64,000 nucleotides of DNA from Isoetes taiwanensis. Lineage: Eukaryota > Streptophyta > Lycopodiopsida > Isoetales > Isoetaceae. A program made the translations under genes and the position numbers. Within the stretch, counting starts at the first letter, position 1; every line of letters starts with the position of its first letter. This document shows positions 1 to 11,908 of the stretch, one piece after another. The notes under the pieces were generated by a model, which was given only the letters and a program-made list of their open reading frames with translations, was not told the origin of the DNA and did not search any database. Where the stretch lies: positions 14,295,257 through 14,359,256 of the forward strand of contig JAJEKV010000005.1 in the NCBI GenBank assembly GCA_021234155.1, written 5' to 3'.

Positions 1-1411
1 GCAACCATCAACCATGCATTAAATAAAAACATTCCTTAGCAACTCACAATTCTCAACTAAATTAATCATTTTTATCCAACCATTATCTAGGACCTTAACG
101 ACTGTGAGTTTCCATATCTTTGCTAATTGATTTAATGGTTTTGACGGCCATTATTCATCTAGTTAATTCCAACATACCCCAATATCTAACTAGCTAACCT
201 GTAAATTTATCCATTAAAAACCATAATTAGCTTATATCCAATGACCACTAATTCTTAAGTTAATCTCTATCTTTTGTAACATTTCAGTTAACATTTTTTA
301 ACTAACTATTAATTTAACTTTTTTCTAACCTAACGTCACGCTTTTACTAACACGGCTGCGGCTCGTGGAATCCGGCCTCGGGCCATCGGACCCAGCCCAA
401 AACCACTTAGTTGCAAATTTAATTCGCTCTTAGGGGATTTCAATGCCAAATTATAATCGCTTTGTGGCCAAACAAGATGATTCTCGATTGATTTACTTGC
501 GACCAAACCGACCAGCCATTCTTTGGACTCCGCATCCGCCATCAATTCGGCTTGGAAAGAGCATAAAGCTTTTCGATTCTCGCTGGCAAAGAGGCTTCCA
601 GCCATTTCGCCAATTTGTGGCCCTAATCCGCTTGCCTACGGGTCAATTCTTGGGCACCGGGATCATAATATTTACACCAAATTCTACTCCAATCTTCCCC
701 GATTACGTGTTCTTTCCACATTTCGGCCTTCCCAAGGCCTAAATCGCCTGCTTTTGGGCAATTTGCCATGCTTTTCAAACGTTTCCATGCGACAAAATCA
801 TGCCGACTGGGTCACTGATGCAAGAGAAATTCCACCGCCTTTGCTAGTTCCGCTTCATCACCTAATTTTAGCCCATTCTACAAACATCTTAACCAATCTA
901 ACCCATCCCAGCTTCTTCTATCATAGATTACAATTCATGACCTATTCTTTTTTTTTGATGGAAATATTAATTTCATTACTAGCCATGCAAGCCACAAAGA
1001 TTCAAATACCAAAGAATCACTACTCATAAACCTTGCGTTTATGTTAACAACCATGCTCATACAATCTAGATACATAACCACAAATTTAAGCAAGCACGTA
1101 AATGCTACACTAGAAAAACCCCGTGTGTAAGTCTTGATCCCCACCTGAATCCCGCTTTGCTCCCTCTCCTCAAGACTCCAACACGCCTCCCAAGTATTGC
1201 TCACACCTGCTCCTTCCAGCAATTCGACCGCAATCTATCGCCTTCCCAATACTTCATGATGTACTTGTATTTATTATTAATCACTAGTATATTTATCCCA
1301 GTATAATCTTTACATATACGATATATATACTGCATGCATAATATTTCATTATTATTCCTTTGCATCCTTAAATAAAATAATTCCACAATGTACCTCAAAA
1401 TCCTAGGTCCA
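1..1411 (-). repeat. Partial Ty3/gypsy LTR (LTR-0, 3' LTR of first tandem unit)
   Basis: The stretch matches, nearly base for base over its AT-rich parts, the sequences starting at 7072 and 14122. It is the right-hand part of a long terminal repeat whose left part lies outside the window. The element reads on the minus strand, so the LTR begins (minus strand, TG) at 1411 beside a pyrimidine-rich stretch at 1412-1427, the complement of a polypurine tract. Small ORFs in it are not conserved between copies and are not called. Confidence 0.85.
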
Positions 1412-1806
1412 TTCTGGTCTCTCCTCCAAAAATTCAACCCATGTCCTCATGGGCATCTCCTAAAACTCACGAAGAATCCAATTGGCATCTTCCCATGTGG
1501 CATCTTCCTCGTGACAACCCGCCCATTGAACCAAAAAATCTCCGTATTGTTCGCCTCCTTTTAAGCGGCGGGTTTCCTCTCGCAAAATACGTTCGGCCTG
1601 GGTACGTAAAGTTCTCCACCGCTACTAAATCATCGCCCCCAAAGATATGGGAAGGATCAAAACATACTTCCTCAAGTTACTCACATGGAAAAACGTTATG
1701 TACTTTCAAGTGTGAGGGTAACTCCAACCCGTAAGCCACCTTGCCAATACGTTCCAAAATTTCATACCTGGACCCGCATACCTAGGGGCCCATTTACCCC
1801 ACACTT

Positions 1807-2590
1807 TTAAATGCCATGAACTCGCTTGGGATTAATCCTCAAAACACATAATCCCCTTTTGAAATTCAAGTGGTCTACGCCTCTTATTTGCATACTTTTC
1901 TGCCTATTTTGTGCCACGCCCAAATTCTCGCGAAGTCTCCTTAGTTGAGCATCCATGTCCTCCGCTACTTCATTAGTCGCTTCAACATTGCATTGAGGAT
2001 CTCTCCAATTAAGAGGACAACGGCACTCCTTACCATACATTGCTTCAAAAGGACTCATTTTGATGGAGTCTTGATAAGTGTTGTTGTATGCAAACTTCGC
2101 CAAGTACAAGTAAGAATCCCATACCTTTGGTTGACTAGGCACATACATTCCCCGAGCATATTCTCCAAGACTTGATTAACTTCGCCCCACTTGGCCATCG
2201 GCTTGAGGGGCGATAAGATGTACCGCATATAACTTAGTCCCAATATTTTGAAACAACCCTTGCCAAAATTGGCTCATAAACTTTGTATCCCGATCCGATG
2301 AAATAGTGGTAGGCATCCCATGCAACCTAAAGATCTCCTTAACAAATAACTTCGCAATATCCATTGTCGTAGCAAGAGTCTTCGTGAGGCATAAAATGGG
2401 CCTCGCTTAGTGAGTCGGTCAACCACAACATAGATTGCATCATAACCCGAACGGTCCTGGGAAGCTCAACAATGAAGTCCATGGAAATACTCTCCCACTT
2501 AGAAGATGGAATTACCAAAGGTTGTAATTCTCCGTGCTCCCTAAACCTTGATGCTTTTACCTTCCGACAAGATAAACACTTAGCCACGCA
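1807..2590 (-). pseudogene. Ty3/gypsy integrase core, copy 1 (broken)
   Basis: Minus-strand fragments match the integrase of copy 2 (8942-9580): the MDFIVELPRT segment with the first catalytic Asp, the SSDRDTKF segment with the second Asp, and WDSYLYLAKFAYNN further on. The frame is lost near 2390 (KTTATA region), near 2240 and near 2165, where the NQVLED stretch with the catalytic Glu is out of frame with the next part. Function would be insertion of the cDNA into the host genome; this copy cannot do so as written. It could be a true pseudogene or a consensus-error victim. Confidence 0.85.
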
Positions 2591-2689
2591 TTCTTAACCA
2601 TCTTCTTTTGTCCGGGCCAAAAGAAATTCTCAAGCGCGATTTTCCTCAAAGTCTTATGTACCGGGTGGCCCGCTAAAGACTATCATGTG

Positions 2690-3330
2690 CTTCATATAAC
2701 AACCTCAATCTCAACTCCCATCATTAGGAATACACATACGGCCATTATAATATAAAAACTCCTTTAGACAATGCATACCTCGAAAATCTTGGGGGTTCTC
2801 CACCACAGTGCAAAATATGGATCATTCCTCAATTTGCTAAGAATATCCGCATCCCATTGCCCTTGTAGCACACTAATAGAGGTTAAAATGACCTTCTAGA
2901 CAAAGCATCAGCAATCACATTTTTCTTTGCCAAAGTTGATATTCAATTTCAAAATCATACTCTTCCCTTTAGTTGCATCCACCTCCTTTGCCTATTATTC
3001 AAATATGGTTGTTTTGCAAAATACTTCAGATTTTGGTGGTCGGGCCTTCAAAAAGAAACAACGACCCAAAGAAATAATGTCTCCATACCCTCAAGGCATG
3101 GATAATGGCCAACATTTCTAGATCATGCACTGGGTAATTTTGTTCAAATAGAGACAACTTACGAGATATATAAGCACAAACTCGGCCTTCCCGCAAAGAA
3201 GACTCCTCCTATAGCTTTCCCGTAAGCATCGGTGACTACATGGAAGGGTACATTCATATCCGAATCCTTAAGACCGGTGCACTAATCAAAACATCCTTTA
3301 ACTTTTGAAAACTTTCCCTCGACAACTATC
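2690..3330 (-). pseudogene. Ty3/gypsy RNase H and integrase zinc-finger linker, copy 1 (broken)
   Basis: Corresponds by position and sequence to 9695-10340 in copy 2, where the EIEYQPGKENVIVDALSR motif of gypsy RNase H is visible. In copy 1 the frame is interrupted several times and no long ORF remains. The low-coordinate part encodes the segment between RNase H and integrase (LYEAHDSPLAG type), which normally contains the HHCC zinc-binding motif. Confidence 0.7.
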
Positions 3331-3419
3331 ACCCAATGCAAATCATTCTTCTTACCCAACAAAGAAGTCAAAGGAGCAGCAATCTTTGCAAATTTAGGAA
3401 CAAATTTTATGGTAATAAC

Positions 3420-4115
3420 CCGCTAATCCCAAGAATGATCTTACCTCCTTCACCGCCTTTGGTGTGGGCCAATCCCTAACTCGCCTCAACCTTAGAAGGA
3501 TCCGCTCCAATCCCTTCTCTCAAATAACATGCCCAAGGTATACCAATCTAGTTTGTGCAAAAGAACACTTAGATAGCTTACCATACAACTTTTCTCGTCC
3601 GCAAAATAGCTAATGTCTGCTTAACATGTTCCACATGCTCCTCTAATGTCCTGGAATATACCAAAATATCATCAAAGAAAACCAATATAAACTTATCCAA
3701 GAAAGATCTAATATCTCATTCATTAGATGCATAAAGGTGGGGGAGCATTTGTCAACCCAAAGGGCATTACAACAAACTCGTAATGTCCGTAAAGTGTCCT
3801 AAATGCAGCCTTATAAATATCGTGTCCTTGATCCGATCGATGATATCCGGATCGTAGATCAATTTTTGTGAAGTACTTAGCTTGTCCCAACCGGTCAAAT
3901 AGCTCATCAACCCTAGGCAATGCATATCTATTCTTCATTTAATCTGTCACGGTTAAGCATGCGTAATCAATACACAACCTTAATGTCCCATCCTTCTTTT
4001 TAACAAACAAAATCTGGCGCACTAAATGGAGAAACACTCGGCCGATAAACCCTTGTTCCAATAATTCCGCTAAATTGTTTCTTCAATTCAGCCATCTCTA
4101 ATGCATGAAATTTGT
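3420..4115 (-). pseudogene. Ty3/gypsy reverse transcriptase, copy 1 (broken)
   Basis: The best readable part (3723-3938) encodes [30 protein letters not shown] and [14 protein letters not shown], the classical motifs of gypsy reverse transcriptase (fingers/palm; the Asp in KIDLRSGYH is catalytic motif A). The FFDDILVYS catalytic motif C is encoded around 3655-3690. Frames are broken on both sides compared with copy 2. Role: copying element RNA into cDNA. Confidence 0.85.
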
Positions 4116-4199
4116 ATGGTGGCCTTGATGTGGGTTCAGCCCCAGAACAAGTTCTATCTCATGATCTACCATTCTATGTGGAGGCAATTCCAAGAATTC

Positions 4200-4780
4200 T
4201 TTAGGAAACACATCGAAAAACTCATCCAACACTTTCGGATCTCGGGGCAATAGGTTGTTCCCTGTACCACTCTGCTAGCATACCAAGAATGAATCTAACA
4301 ACAATGCACATCCCATTCTTATGCAACCATTCTTAATTTGTTTCTTAAAACTTTTCCTGACAAAGGTGTAACCACTAATAATGAAGGCAATCCTTCCAAC
4401 ATACTTATCTCCATTAGGACTTTGACATGTAACTGTTTGCTCTCCGCAAATAATGCAAGCTTTATGTGGCCTTAACCATGACATTCCTAGAATAGCATCA
4501 TATTTCCCTAGGCTCAATACTTCAAAACTAGTATGGGACTCAAGATCTCCTACTTGGAATTCAAGATTGTCTACCTTAGCATAAGAAGTCTTAATTTTGC
4601 CATCACCAACTCCACATATCTAGGGTCCCACTAATCATATTCAAATCTAGTTTCTTTGCCACTTTGGGGAAATAAAGCAATGTGTACTACCACAATCAAT
4701 AAGAAAGAGAACAGGAACTCCATGAATAATACCGGAACTCCTCGATGACCACGCCTTGATTATCTACACGACCACGGGTC
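4200..4780 (-). pseudogene. Ty3/gypsy aspartic protease region, copy 1 (broken)
   Basis: Encodes, on the minus strand, LIDCGSTHCF (about 4676-4710), the active-site stretch of a retropepsin-like protease, then SLGKYDAILGMSWLRPHKA (4460-4517), which fits the YDxILGMxWL motif that follows the protease in plant gypsy elements. The active site reads Asp-Cys-Gly rather than Asp-Ser/Thr-Gly, the same in both copies. The frame is interrupted between these motifs. Confidence 0.75.
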
Positions 4781-4959
4781 CACTCTTTGCGGATACATGC
4801 ACATTCTTTCCACGAGGGTCCATGATTCTAGCAGCCCTAACCTCAACTGCGAGGGGTTAGCTTGTGCTATAATCCCGCCCTCCGCCACCCCTACTATTGT
4901 CCCAAAACCTCCACGACCACCACGGTTACCTCGGCCTCCATTTCCTCCGCCTTTGGCCC

Positions 4960-5910
4960 CGGCCCATAAGTATCACTAGAATTAGGACGGACCACCGGTT
5001 TGTTTGCCCTCCACGTTGAGAACATGCAGACGAGGCGGTACTATCCATCCATCTTCTCTGGACAATCTCATCCATAATGACCAACTTCTCTTCGCACTTT
5101 TGCATCGATTCTCATTAATACACTTTTCCCTGGTTTCATCATTCAAAGGTGCATACATAGGTCGAGATCCTCGACTTTGACCGCCCCCCGCATACTAACG
5201 GCACAGGCGTACCATGCCACCCCTCGCTGGGGAATCTACCTCTACTCGTAGATCCACCCGGTCACGCCATGTGGAAGGAGCTTGTCTCTTCTTAGCATTC
5301 TCCAAGGTTGCCTTCTCGCCTAGATCAGCTTCACGATTCTTAGCAATTCCACGAACACCTCCTCCCAGATCCTTATAGGACACACCGACATTGTGCTCTT
5401 AATATCAACCTCGCAAACCCTTCACAAATCGAAGCGAAAGCTTCTCCTTATCCTCAAAAGGACAATGATATCAAGCAACCTTACGAACTTTTCATTATAT
5501 TCGCCACCGTCCCTTTTCGTGTCGTCCAAAAACTCATTCATCTTGTCTACTTTGTATCCGGAGGCATAAAGTGTCCTTCAAAAGCAGCCTTTAAACTCTT
5601 GCCAAGTTGGCTTTTGCCACCCCCAACCTTATTTATGTCCCGCAAATAATTCTCCCACCATACTCTAGCAAATCCACCCAACATTGCACGAGCCAATACA
5701 GCTTTTAACAGAGTCTTCAAAGATTGATGAGTTTAAAATAAAACTCAACCCCACGAAGCCATGAATCCGCATCATCCCCCAGCAACATTTTCTCCAAGAA
5801 ATACTTCTCTCTTAGTGTCCTTTCAAAGACCTTCTCCACAGCCTTGTCACCGTCGTCTTTTGTTGCGACGCGACTGGGCCGCAACACTTGCTCAATAGAC
5901 CGCAAGATAC
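4960..5910 (-). pseudogene. Ty3/gypsy gag and zinc-knuckle region, copy 1 (broken)
   Basis: Fragments on the minus strand match copy 2 gag: EKVFERTLREKYFLEKM near the N-terminus, then KDLGGGVRGIAKNREADL and ATLENAKKRQAPSTW. Several frameshifts separate the pieces; at each, copy 2 differs at a CTG/CAG-type word (for example 5490-5560 against 12535-12600). The coat-like protein packages element RNA. The region toward 4960-5100 carries the degraded CCHC knuckle. Confidence 0.8.
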
Positions 5911-6054
5911 CGGCTACATCGGGGTTCCACTAGGCCCAGCTCCACCACCGTCAACTCCTCTCTTGGGGATCCTCCTGAGAACTCATCTCTACAAGAATCA
6001 AATCATAGCAAATATCATCAATAATCAAAAATCTCATAATCCACTAACCCGGAA

Positions 6055-6070
6055 CCTTGCTCGATACCAA
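6055..6070 (-). other. Primer-binding site, gypsy copy 1
   Basis: Directly inside the 5' LTR the minus strand reads TTGGTATCGAGCAAGG. This is the initiator-methionine tRNA type of primer-binding site common in plant LTR retrotransposons, lacking one base at a CAG word relative to the usual form. It fixes the LTR/internal boundary at 6071/6072. Confidence 0.8.
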
Positions 6071-6071
6071 C

Positions 6072-8476
6072 TGTGTGATTCCGCCCGGCCAGTTAACCTC
6101 TCGGTAACTGGAGATCCCATCGATCTCTATCGTTGGATCTACTTAACCTTAGGAACTCAAGAGTGGATTCATGCATAATTAGGTAAAGAATTTAATCTTT
6201 ATACATGCTCTAATATAAGGTCCCAAATAAAATTATTCTTGCCATTACTCATCAAAACTTCACACAACTCCCAAAGCTTTAAAATAATGTCACTTCAATC
6301 CCATATATAATAACAATAATAGTCAAGTTAATTGAACAACAATCCACACGCATCTACCCTCGCTTTTCGAGCTTGGCTACTCTCGGGAGCTGCCTTGGCG
6401 CCTCTGCTTACACCATTAACCACGGGGTTAGTCACACGGACTAAGTGGGGATCGGGGATCTAGGTCACATCTAGCATTAATAAACACAAAGCATTAACTT
6501 AGAACAATAACATAGTCTTACCATAACCTCGCCCCTGCAATCCGAGTAATTAATCCAACAAGCATAACCACAATGCATAATTTTACCAAACATAGCCATT
6601 GCAACTTGATTCCACATTGCAAACCACATATACAATAGCCAAGCAACCAAAGCATCAACATTGCAACCAATATTCCTCTGGTCTCGAAAGCAAGGTCAAC
6701 TCCTACTGACAAAGCCCGGTGACATAGAGGCGGGGTAACCACGTGTGTACACACCCATCCACGCTGCGTCCAGCATTGGAGGACCACTTAACTGTGCACG
6801 ACGTTGTACCATACGGTATCAACGCCCGATGTTCAAATAGTAATATTAACATTCTTACTGTGCAAAAACCGCGAGTCTAGACCATCGCACCTAGACTCCG
6901 GCCCCAGAGGTCTATATCAAGAATTTACATCATAAACAATTACTTACAATTCTTCATCCTTATGCCCATGCCTTAACAAGCCCACATCAAGTAATTCCAT
7001 AATACTAATTTCATGCAACTAAGAAATCCAACCATGGCTCATGTAAATTAATACAACTTTCATAATGCAAATGCAACCATCAACCATGCATTAAATAAAA
7101 ACATTCCTTAGCAACTCACAATTCTCAACTAAATTAATCATTTTTATCCAACCATTATCTAGGACCTTAACGACGGTTACCTCCATATCTTTGCTAATTG
7201 ATTTAATGGTTTTGACGGCCATTATTCATCTAGTTAATTCCAACATACCCCAATATCTAACTAGCTAACCTGTAAATTTATCCATTAAAACCATAATTAG
7301 CTTATATCCAATGACCACTAATTCTTAAGTTAATCTCTATCTTTTTGTAACATTTCGTTAACATTTTTTTTAACTAACTATTAATTTAACTTTTTCTAAC
7401 CTAACGTGCAGTTTACTAACACGGCCTGCAGCTCGTGAATCCGGCCTCCAGGCCATCAGACCCAGCCCAAAACCACTTAGTTGCAGCCGATTCTGGCTCT
7501 TACAGGGATTTCAATGCCAAATTATACTGTTTGTGGCCAAACAAGATGATTCTGATTGATTTACTTGCGGCAAATCCGACCCGGCAGATTCTTCCGGACC
7601 GGCATCCAGGCCATCAATTCGGCTTGGAAAGAGCATAAAGCTTTTCGATTCTGCTGGCAAAGAGGCTTCCAAGCCATTTCGGCCAATTTGTGGCCCTAAT
7701 CCGTCGGTTCTGGGTCAATTCTTGGGCACCAGGATCATAATATTTACAGCCAAATTCTACTCCAATCTTCCTGATTCTGTGTTCTTTCCACATTTCGGCC
7801 TTCCCAAGGCCTAAATCGGCTTGTTTCAGGGCAATTTGCCATGCTTTTCAAACGTTTCCATGCGACAAAATCATGCCGACTCACGGCCACCGATGCAAGA
7901 GAAATTCCACCGTCTTTGCTAGTTCTGGCTTCATCACCTAATTTTAGCCCATTCTACAAACATCTTAACCAATCTAACCCATCCCAGCTTCTTCTATCAT
8001 AGATTACAGTTACAGCCTATTCTTTTTGATGGAAATATTAATTTCATTACTAGCCATGCAAGCCACAGTATTCAAATACCAAAGAATCACTACTCATAAA
8101 CCTTGCGTTTATGTTAACAACCATGCTCATACAATCTAGATACATAACCACAAATTTAAGCAAGCACAGAAATGCTACACTAGAAAAACCCCAGGTGTAA
8201 GTCTTGATCCCCACCTGGAATCCCGCTTGCTCCCTCTGCACTCCAACACGCTCCCAAGTATTGCTCACACCCTGCTCCTTCACAATTCAGTCTGCAATCT
8301 ATCGCCTTCCCAATACTTCATGATGTACTTGTATTTATTATTAATCACTAGTATATTTATCCGTATAATCTTTACATATACCTATATATATACTGCATGC
8401 ATAATATTTCGATTATTATTCCTTTGCATCCTTAAATAAAAATAATTCCACAATGTACCTCAAAATCCTAGGTCCA
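6072..8476 (-). repeat. Full Ty3/gypsy LTR (LTR-1), shared by two tandem units
   Basis: About 2405 bp. The plus strand begins TGTGTG next to the primer-binding site of copy 1 and ends CCTAGGTCCA next to the polypurine tract of copy 2, so the minus-strand LTR runs TG to CA. It is at once the 5' LTR of unit 1 and the 3' LTR of unit 2. It matches LTR-2 (13131-15531) along its length; AT-rich blocks are identical and C/G-rich words differ. Confidence 0.9.
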
Positions 8477-8490
8477 TCTGCCTCTCCTCC
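8477..8490 (-). other. Polypurine tract, gypsy copy 2
   Basis: The plus strand is pyrimidine-rich (TCTGCCTCTCCTCC), i.e. a purine run on the element strand directly before the 3' LTR. The copy 1 equivalent is 1412-1427. The tract would prime plus-strand cDNA synthesis. Confidence 0.75.
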
Positions 8491-8521
8491 AAAAAAATTC
8501 AACCCATGTCCTCATGGGCAT

Positions 8522-8611
8522 CTCCTAAAACTCACGAAGAATCCAATTGGCATCTTCCCATGTGGCATCTTCCTCGGGACAACCCGCCCATTGAACCAAA
8601 AAATCTCCGTA
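8522..8611 (-). pseudogene. Chromodomain-like C-terminus of gypsy integrase, copy 2
   Basis: The minus strand encodes GDFLVQWAGCPEEDATWED followed by NWILREF and a stop, just before the polypurine tract. The pattern LVQW...EEATWE is typical of the chromodomain-like tail of chromovirus integrases, which guides insertion toward marked chromatin. It is out of frame with the integrase core as written. The same stretch is present in copy 1 around 1450-1550. Confidence 0.65.
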
Positions 8612-8941
8612 TTGTTAGCCTCCTTAAGCGGCGGGTTTCCTCTCAAAAAATACGCTGCTGCCTGGGTACGTAAAGTTCTCCCTCGCTTACTAAATCATCG
8701 TCCCCCAAAGATATGGGAAGGATCAAAAACATACTTCCTCAAGTTACTCACATGGAAAACGTTATGTACTTTCAAGTGTGAGGGGTAACTCCAACCCAGT
8801 AAGCCACCTTGCCAATACGTTCCAAAATTTCATACGGACCCTGCATACCTAGGGGCCCATTTACTGCACTTTTAAATGCCGGTGAACTCGCTTGGGATTA
8901 ATCCTCAAAACACATAATCCCCTTTTTGAAATTCAAGTGGT

Positions 8942-9580
8942 CTACGCTCTTATTTGCATATTTATTCGTCTATTTTGTGCCACGCCCAAATTCCAGCAAA
9001 GTCTCCTTAGTTGAGCATCCATGTCCTCCGCTACTTCATTAGCTGCTTCAACATTGCATTGAGGATCTCTCCAATTAAGAGGACAACGGCACTCCTTACC
9101 ATACATTGCTTCAAAAGGACTCATTTTGATGGAATCTTGATAAGTGTTGTTGTATGCAAACTCGGCCAAGTACAAGTAAGAATCCCATACCTTTGGTTGA
9201 CTAGGCACATACATTCTGAGCATATCCTCCAAGACTTGATTAACTCGCTCCACTTGGCCATCGGCTTGAGGACGATAAGATGTACTGGCATATAACTTAG
9301 TCCCAATATTTTGAAACAACCCTTGCCAAAATTGGCTCATAAACTTTGTATCCCGATCTGATGAAATAGTGGCCGGCATCCCATGCAACCTAAAGATCTC
9401 CTTAACAAATAACTTCGCAATATCCATTGCCGTAGCAGTAGTCTTCGTAGGCATAAAATGGGCCTGCTTAGTGAGTCGGTCAACCACAACATAGATTGCA
9501 TCATAACCTGAACGTGTCCGGGGAAGCTCAACAATGAAGTCCATGGAAATACTCTCCCACTTAGAAGATGGAATTACCAA
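8942..9580 (-). CDS. Ty3/gypsy integrase core, copy 2
   Basis: An open stretch of 212 residues on the minus strand. It carries the DDE integrase triad: Asp in SMDFIVELP (about residue 13), Asp in SSDRDTKF (about 74) and Glu in QVERVNQVLEDML (about 110-115). The GPY-type flank YLYLAEFAYNNTYQDS...SPFEAMYGKECRCPL follows. The usual N-terminal HHCC zinc finger would lie at 9600-9760 but is broken. The listed start Met is internal to the polyprotein and is not a real initiation site. Closest relatives would be plant chromovirus integrases. Confidence 0.85.
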   Translation of the reverse strand: MVIPSSKWESISMDFIVELPRTRSGYDAIYVVVDRLTKQAHFMPTKTTATAMDIAKLFVKEIFRLHGMPATISSDRDTKFMSQFWQGLFQNIGTKLYASTSYRPQADGQVERVNQVLEDMLRMYVPSQPKVWDSYLYLAEFAYNNTYQDSIKMSPFEAMYGKECRCPLNWRDPQCNVEAANEVAEDMDAQLRRLCWNLGVAQNRRINMQIRA

Positions 9581-9694
9581 AGGTTGTAATTCTCCAGGCT
9601 CCCTAAACCACTTTTACGACAAGATAAACACTTAGCCCACGTTGCTCCTTTAACCATCTTCTTTTCCCAGGGCCAAAAGAAATTCGCATTTTCC

Positions 9695-10340
9695 TCAAAG
9701 TCTTATGTACCCTGGTGGCCCAGCTAAAGGACTATCATGTGCTTCATATAACAACCTCAATCTCAACTCCCCGATCATTAGGAATACACATACGGCCATT
9801 ATAATATAAAATTCCTTTAGACAATGCATACCTCCCGAAAATCTTGGGGGTTCTCCACCACAGTGCAAAATATGGATCATTCCTCAATTTGCTAAGAATA
9901 TCTGCATCCCATTGCCCTTGTAGCACACTAATAGAGGTTAAAAATGACCTTCTAGACAAAGCATCAACAATCACATTTTCTTTGCCAGGTTGATATTCAA
10001 TTTCAAAATCATACTCTTCCTTAGTTGCATCCACCTCCTTTGCCTATTATTCAAATATGGTTGTTTTGCAAAATACTTCAGATTTTGGTGGTCGGGTCTT
10101 CAAAAAGAAACGACCCGACCAAAGAAATAATGTCTCCATACCCTCAAGGCATGGATAATGGCCAACATTTCTAGATCATGCACGGGTAATTTTGTTCAAG
10201 GAGACAACTTACGAGATATATAAGCACAAACTTCGGCCTTCTGCAAAGAAGACTCCTCCTATAGCTTTCCCGTTGCATCGGTGACTACATGGAAGGGTAC
10301 ATTCATATCCGAATCCTTAAGACCGGTGCACTAATCAAAA
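9695..10340 (-). pseudogene. Ty3/gypsy RNase H and linker, copy 2
   Basis: Readable between 9744 and 10034: EYDFEIEYQPGKENVIVDAL followed by SRRSFL, the conserved C-terminal end of gypsy RNase H, then a linker (KLRNDPYFALWWRTPKIF) leading to the integrase zinc finger. The N-terminal half toward RT is broken. The enzyme would degrade RNA in RNA/DNA hybrids during reverse transcription. Confidence 0.75.
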
Positions 10341-10441
10341 CATCCTTTAACTTTTGAAAACTTTCCTCGACAACTATCACCCAATGCAAATCATTCTTCT
10401 TACCCAACAAAGAAGTCAAAGGAGCAGCAATCTTTGCAAAT

Positions 10442-11100
10442 TTAGGAACAAATTTTATGTAATAACCCCGCTAATCCCAAGAATGATCTTACCTCCTTCA
10501 CCGCCTTTTGGTGTGGGCCAATCCCTAATCGCCTCAACCTTAGAAGGATCCGCTCCAATCCCTTCTCTCGAAATAACATGCCCAAGGTATACCAATCTAG
10601 TTTGTGCAAAAGAACACTTAGATAGCTTACCATACAACTTTTCTCGTCGCAAAATAGCTAATGTCCGCTTAACATGTTCCACATGCTCCTCTAATGTCCC
10701 GGAATATACCAAAATATCATCAAAGAAAACCAATATAAACTTATCCAAGAAAGATCGAATATCTCATTCATTAGACGATAAAGGTGGCGGGAGCATTTGT
10801 CAACCCAAAGGGCATTACAACAAACTCGTAATGTCCGTAAGGTGTCCTAAATGCGCCTTATAAATATTCTGTCCTTGATCCGATCCGATGATATCCGGAT
10901 CGTAGATCAATTTTTGTGAAGTACTTAGCTTGTCCCAACCGGTCAAATAGCTCATCAACCCTAGGCAATGCATATCTATTCTTCATCGTAATGCAGTTAA
11001 GCATGCGGTAATCAATACACAACCTTAATGTCCCATCCTTCTTTTTAACAAACAAAACTGGCGCACTAAATGGAGAAACACTCGGCCAGATAAAACCCTT
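10442..11100 (-). pseudogene. Ty3/gypsy reverse transcriptase, copy 2 (two pieces)
   Basis: Piece one (10858-11055) encodes [32 protein letters not shown] and [11 protein letters not shown] with catalytic Asp of motif A. Piece two (10455-10748) encodes KFILVFFDDILVYSGTLEEH (catalytic DD of motif C), then KLSKCSFAQTRLVYLGHVIS. Between them the [10 protein letters not shown] segment is present in a shifted frame. Two small indels therefore break an otherwise standard plant gypsy RT. Confidence 0.85.
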
Positions 11101-11235
11101 GTTCCAATAATTCCGCTAACTTGTTTCTTCAATTCAGCCATCTCTAATGCATGAAATTTGTATGGTGGCCTTGATGTGGGTTCAGCCCGAGAACAAGTTC
11201 TATCTCATGATCTACCATTCTATGTGGAGGCAATT

Positions 11236-11780
11236 TCAAGTTAATTCTTTAGGAAACACATGTAAAAAACTCATCCAACACTTTTTTTCGCGGATCTCGG
11301 GGCAATAGGTTGTTCTAGACTCTGCACCCAAGAATGAATCTAACAACAATGCACATCCCATTCTTATGCAACCATTCTTAATTTGTTTCTTAAAACTTTT
11401 CCTGACAAAGGTGTAACCACTAATAATGAAGGCAATCCTTCCAAAGACATACTTATCTCCATTAGGACTTTGACATGTAACTGCTTGCTCTCCACAATGA
11501 TCAATGCAAGCTTTATGTGGCCTTAACCATGACATTCCTAGAATAGCATCATATTTCCCTAGGCTCAATACTTCAAAACTAGTATGGGACTCAAGATCTC
11601 CTACTTGGAATTCAAGATTGTCTACCTTAGCATAAGAAGTCTTAATTTTGCCATCGACCAACTCCACATATTTAGGGTCCCACTAATCATATTCAAATCT
11701 AGTTTCTTTCCCAAAATGGGGAAATAAAGCAATGTGTACTACCACAATCAATAAGAAAGAGAACAGAACTCCATGAATAA
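11236..11780 (-). pseudogene. Ty3/gypsy aspartic protease, copy 2
   Basis: An open stretch (11236-11667) contains VDNLEFQVGDLESHTSFEVL then KYDAILGMSWLRPHKACIDH, the C-terminal part of plant gypsy protease. The active-site part LIDCGSTHCFISP is just upstream (about 11725-11770) in another frame. Asp-Cys-Gly replaces the usual Asp-Ser/Thr-Gly, in agreement with copy 1, so this is a family trait rather than damage. Confidence 0.75.
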
Positions 11781-11908
11781 TACGGAACTCGATGACCACA
11801 ACTTGATTATCTACACCCTGGTCCACTGCGGCAAAGATACATGCACATTCTTTCCATTGGGAGGGTCCATGATTCTAGCAGCCTAACCTCAATCAAAGCT
11901 AGGAGGGG

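Larger units (their letters stand above)
1412..6071 (-). mobile_element. Ty3/gypsy chromovirus-like element, internal region copy 1
   Basis: Internal region of about 4.66 kb lying between two LTR copies. In minus-strand reading order it holds primer-binding site, gag, zinc knuckle, protease, reverse transcriptase, RNase H, integrase and chromodomain-like tail, which is Ty3/gypsy order (RT before integrase). The reading frame is broken at many places, and copy 2 (8477-13130) is clearly better preserved. Most breaks coincide with C/G-rich words where the two copies differ. Confidence 0.9.

Noticed and set aside
10354-10863. 169-residue plus-strand ORF across the gypsy RT region
   Set aside because: It is antisense to the well-supported reverse transcriptase and has no similarity of its own.
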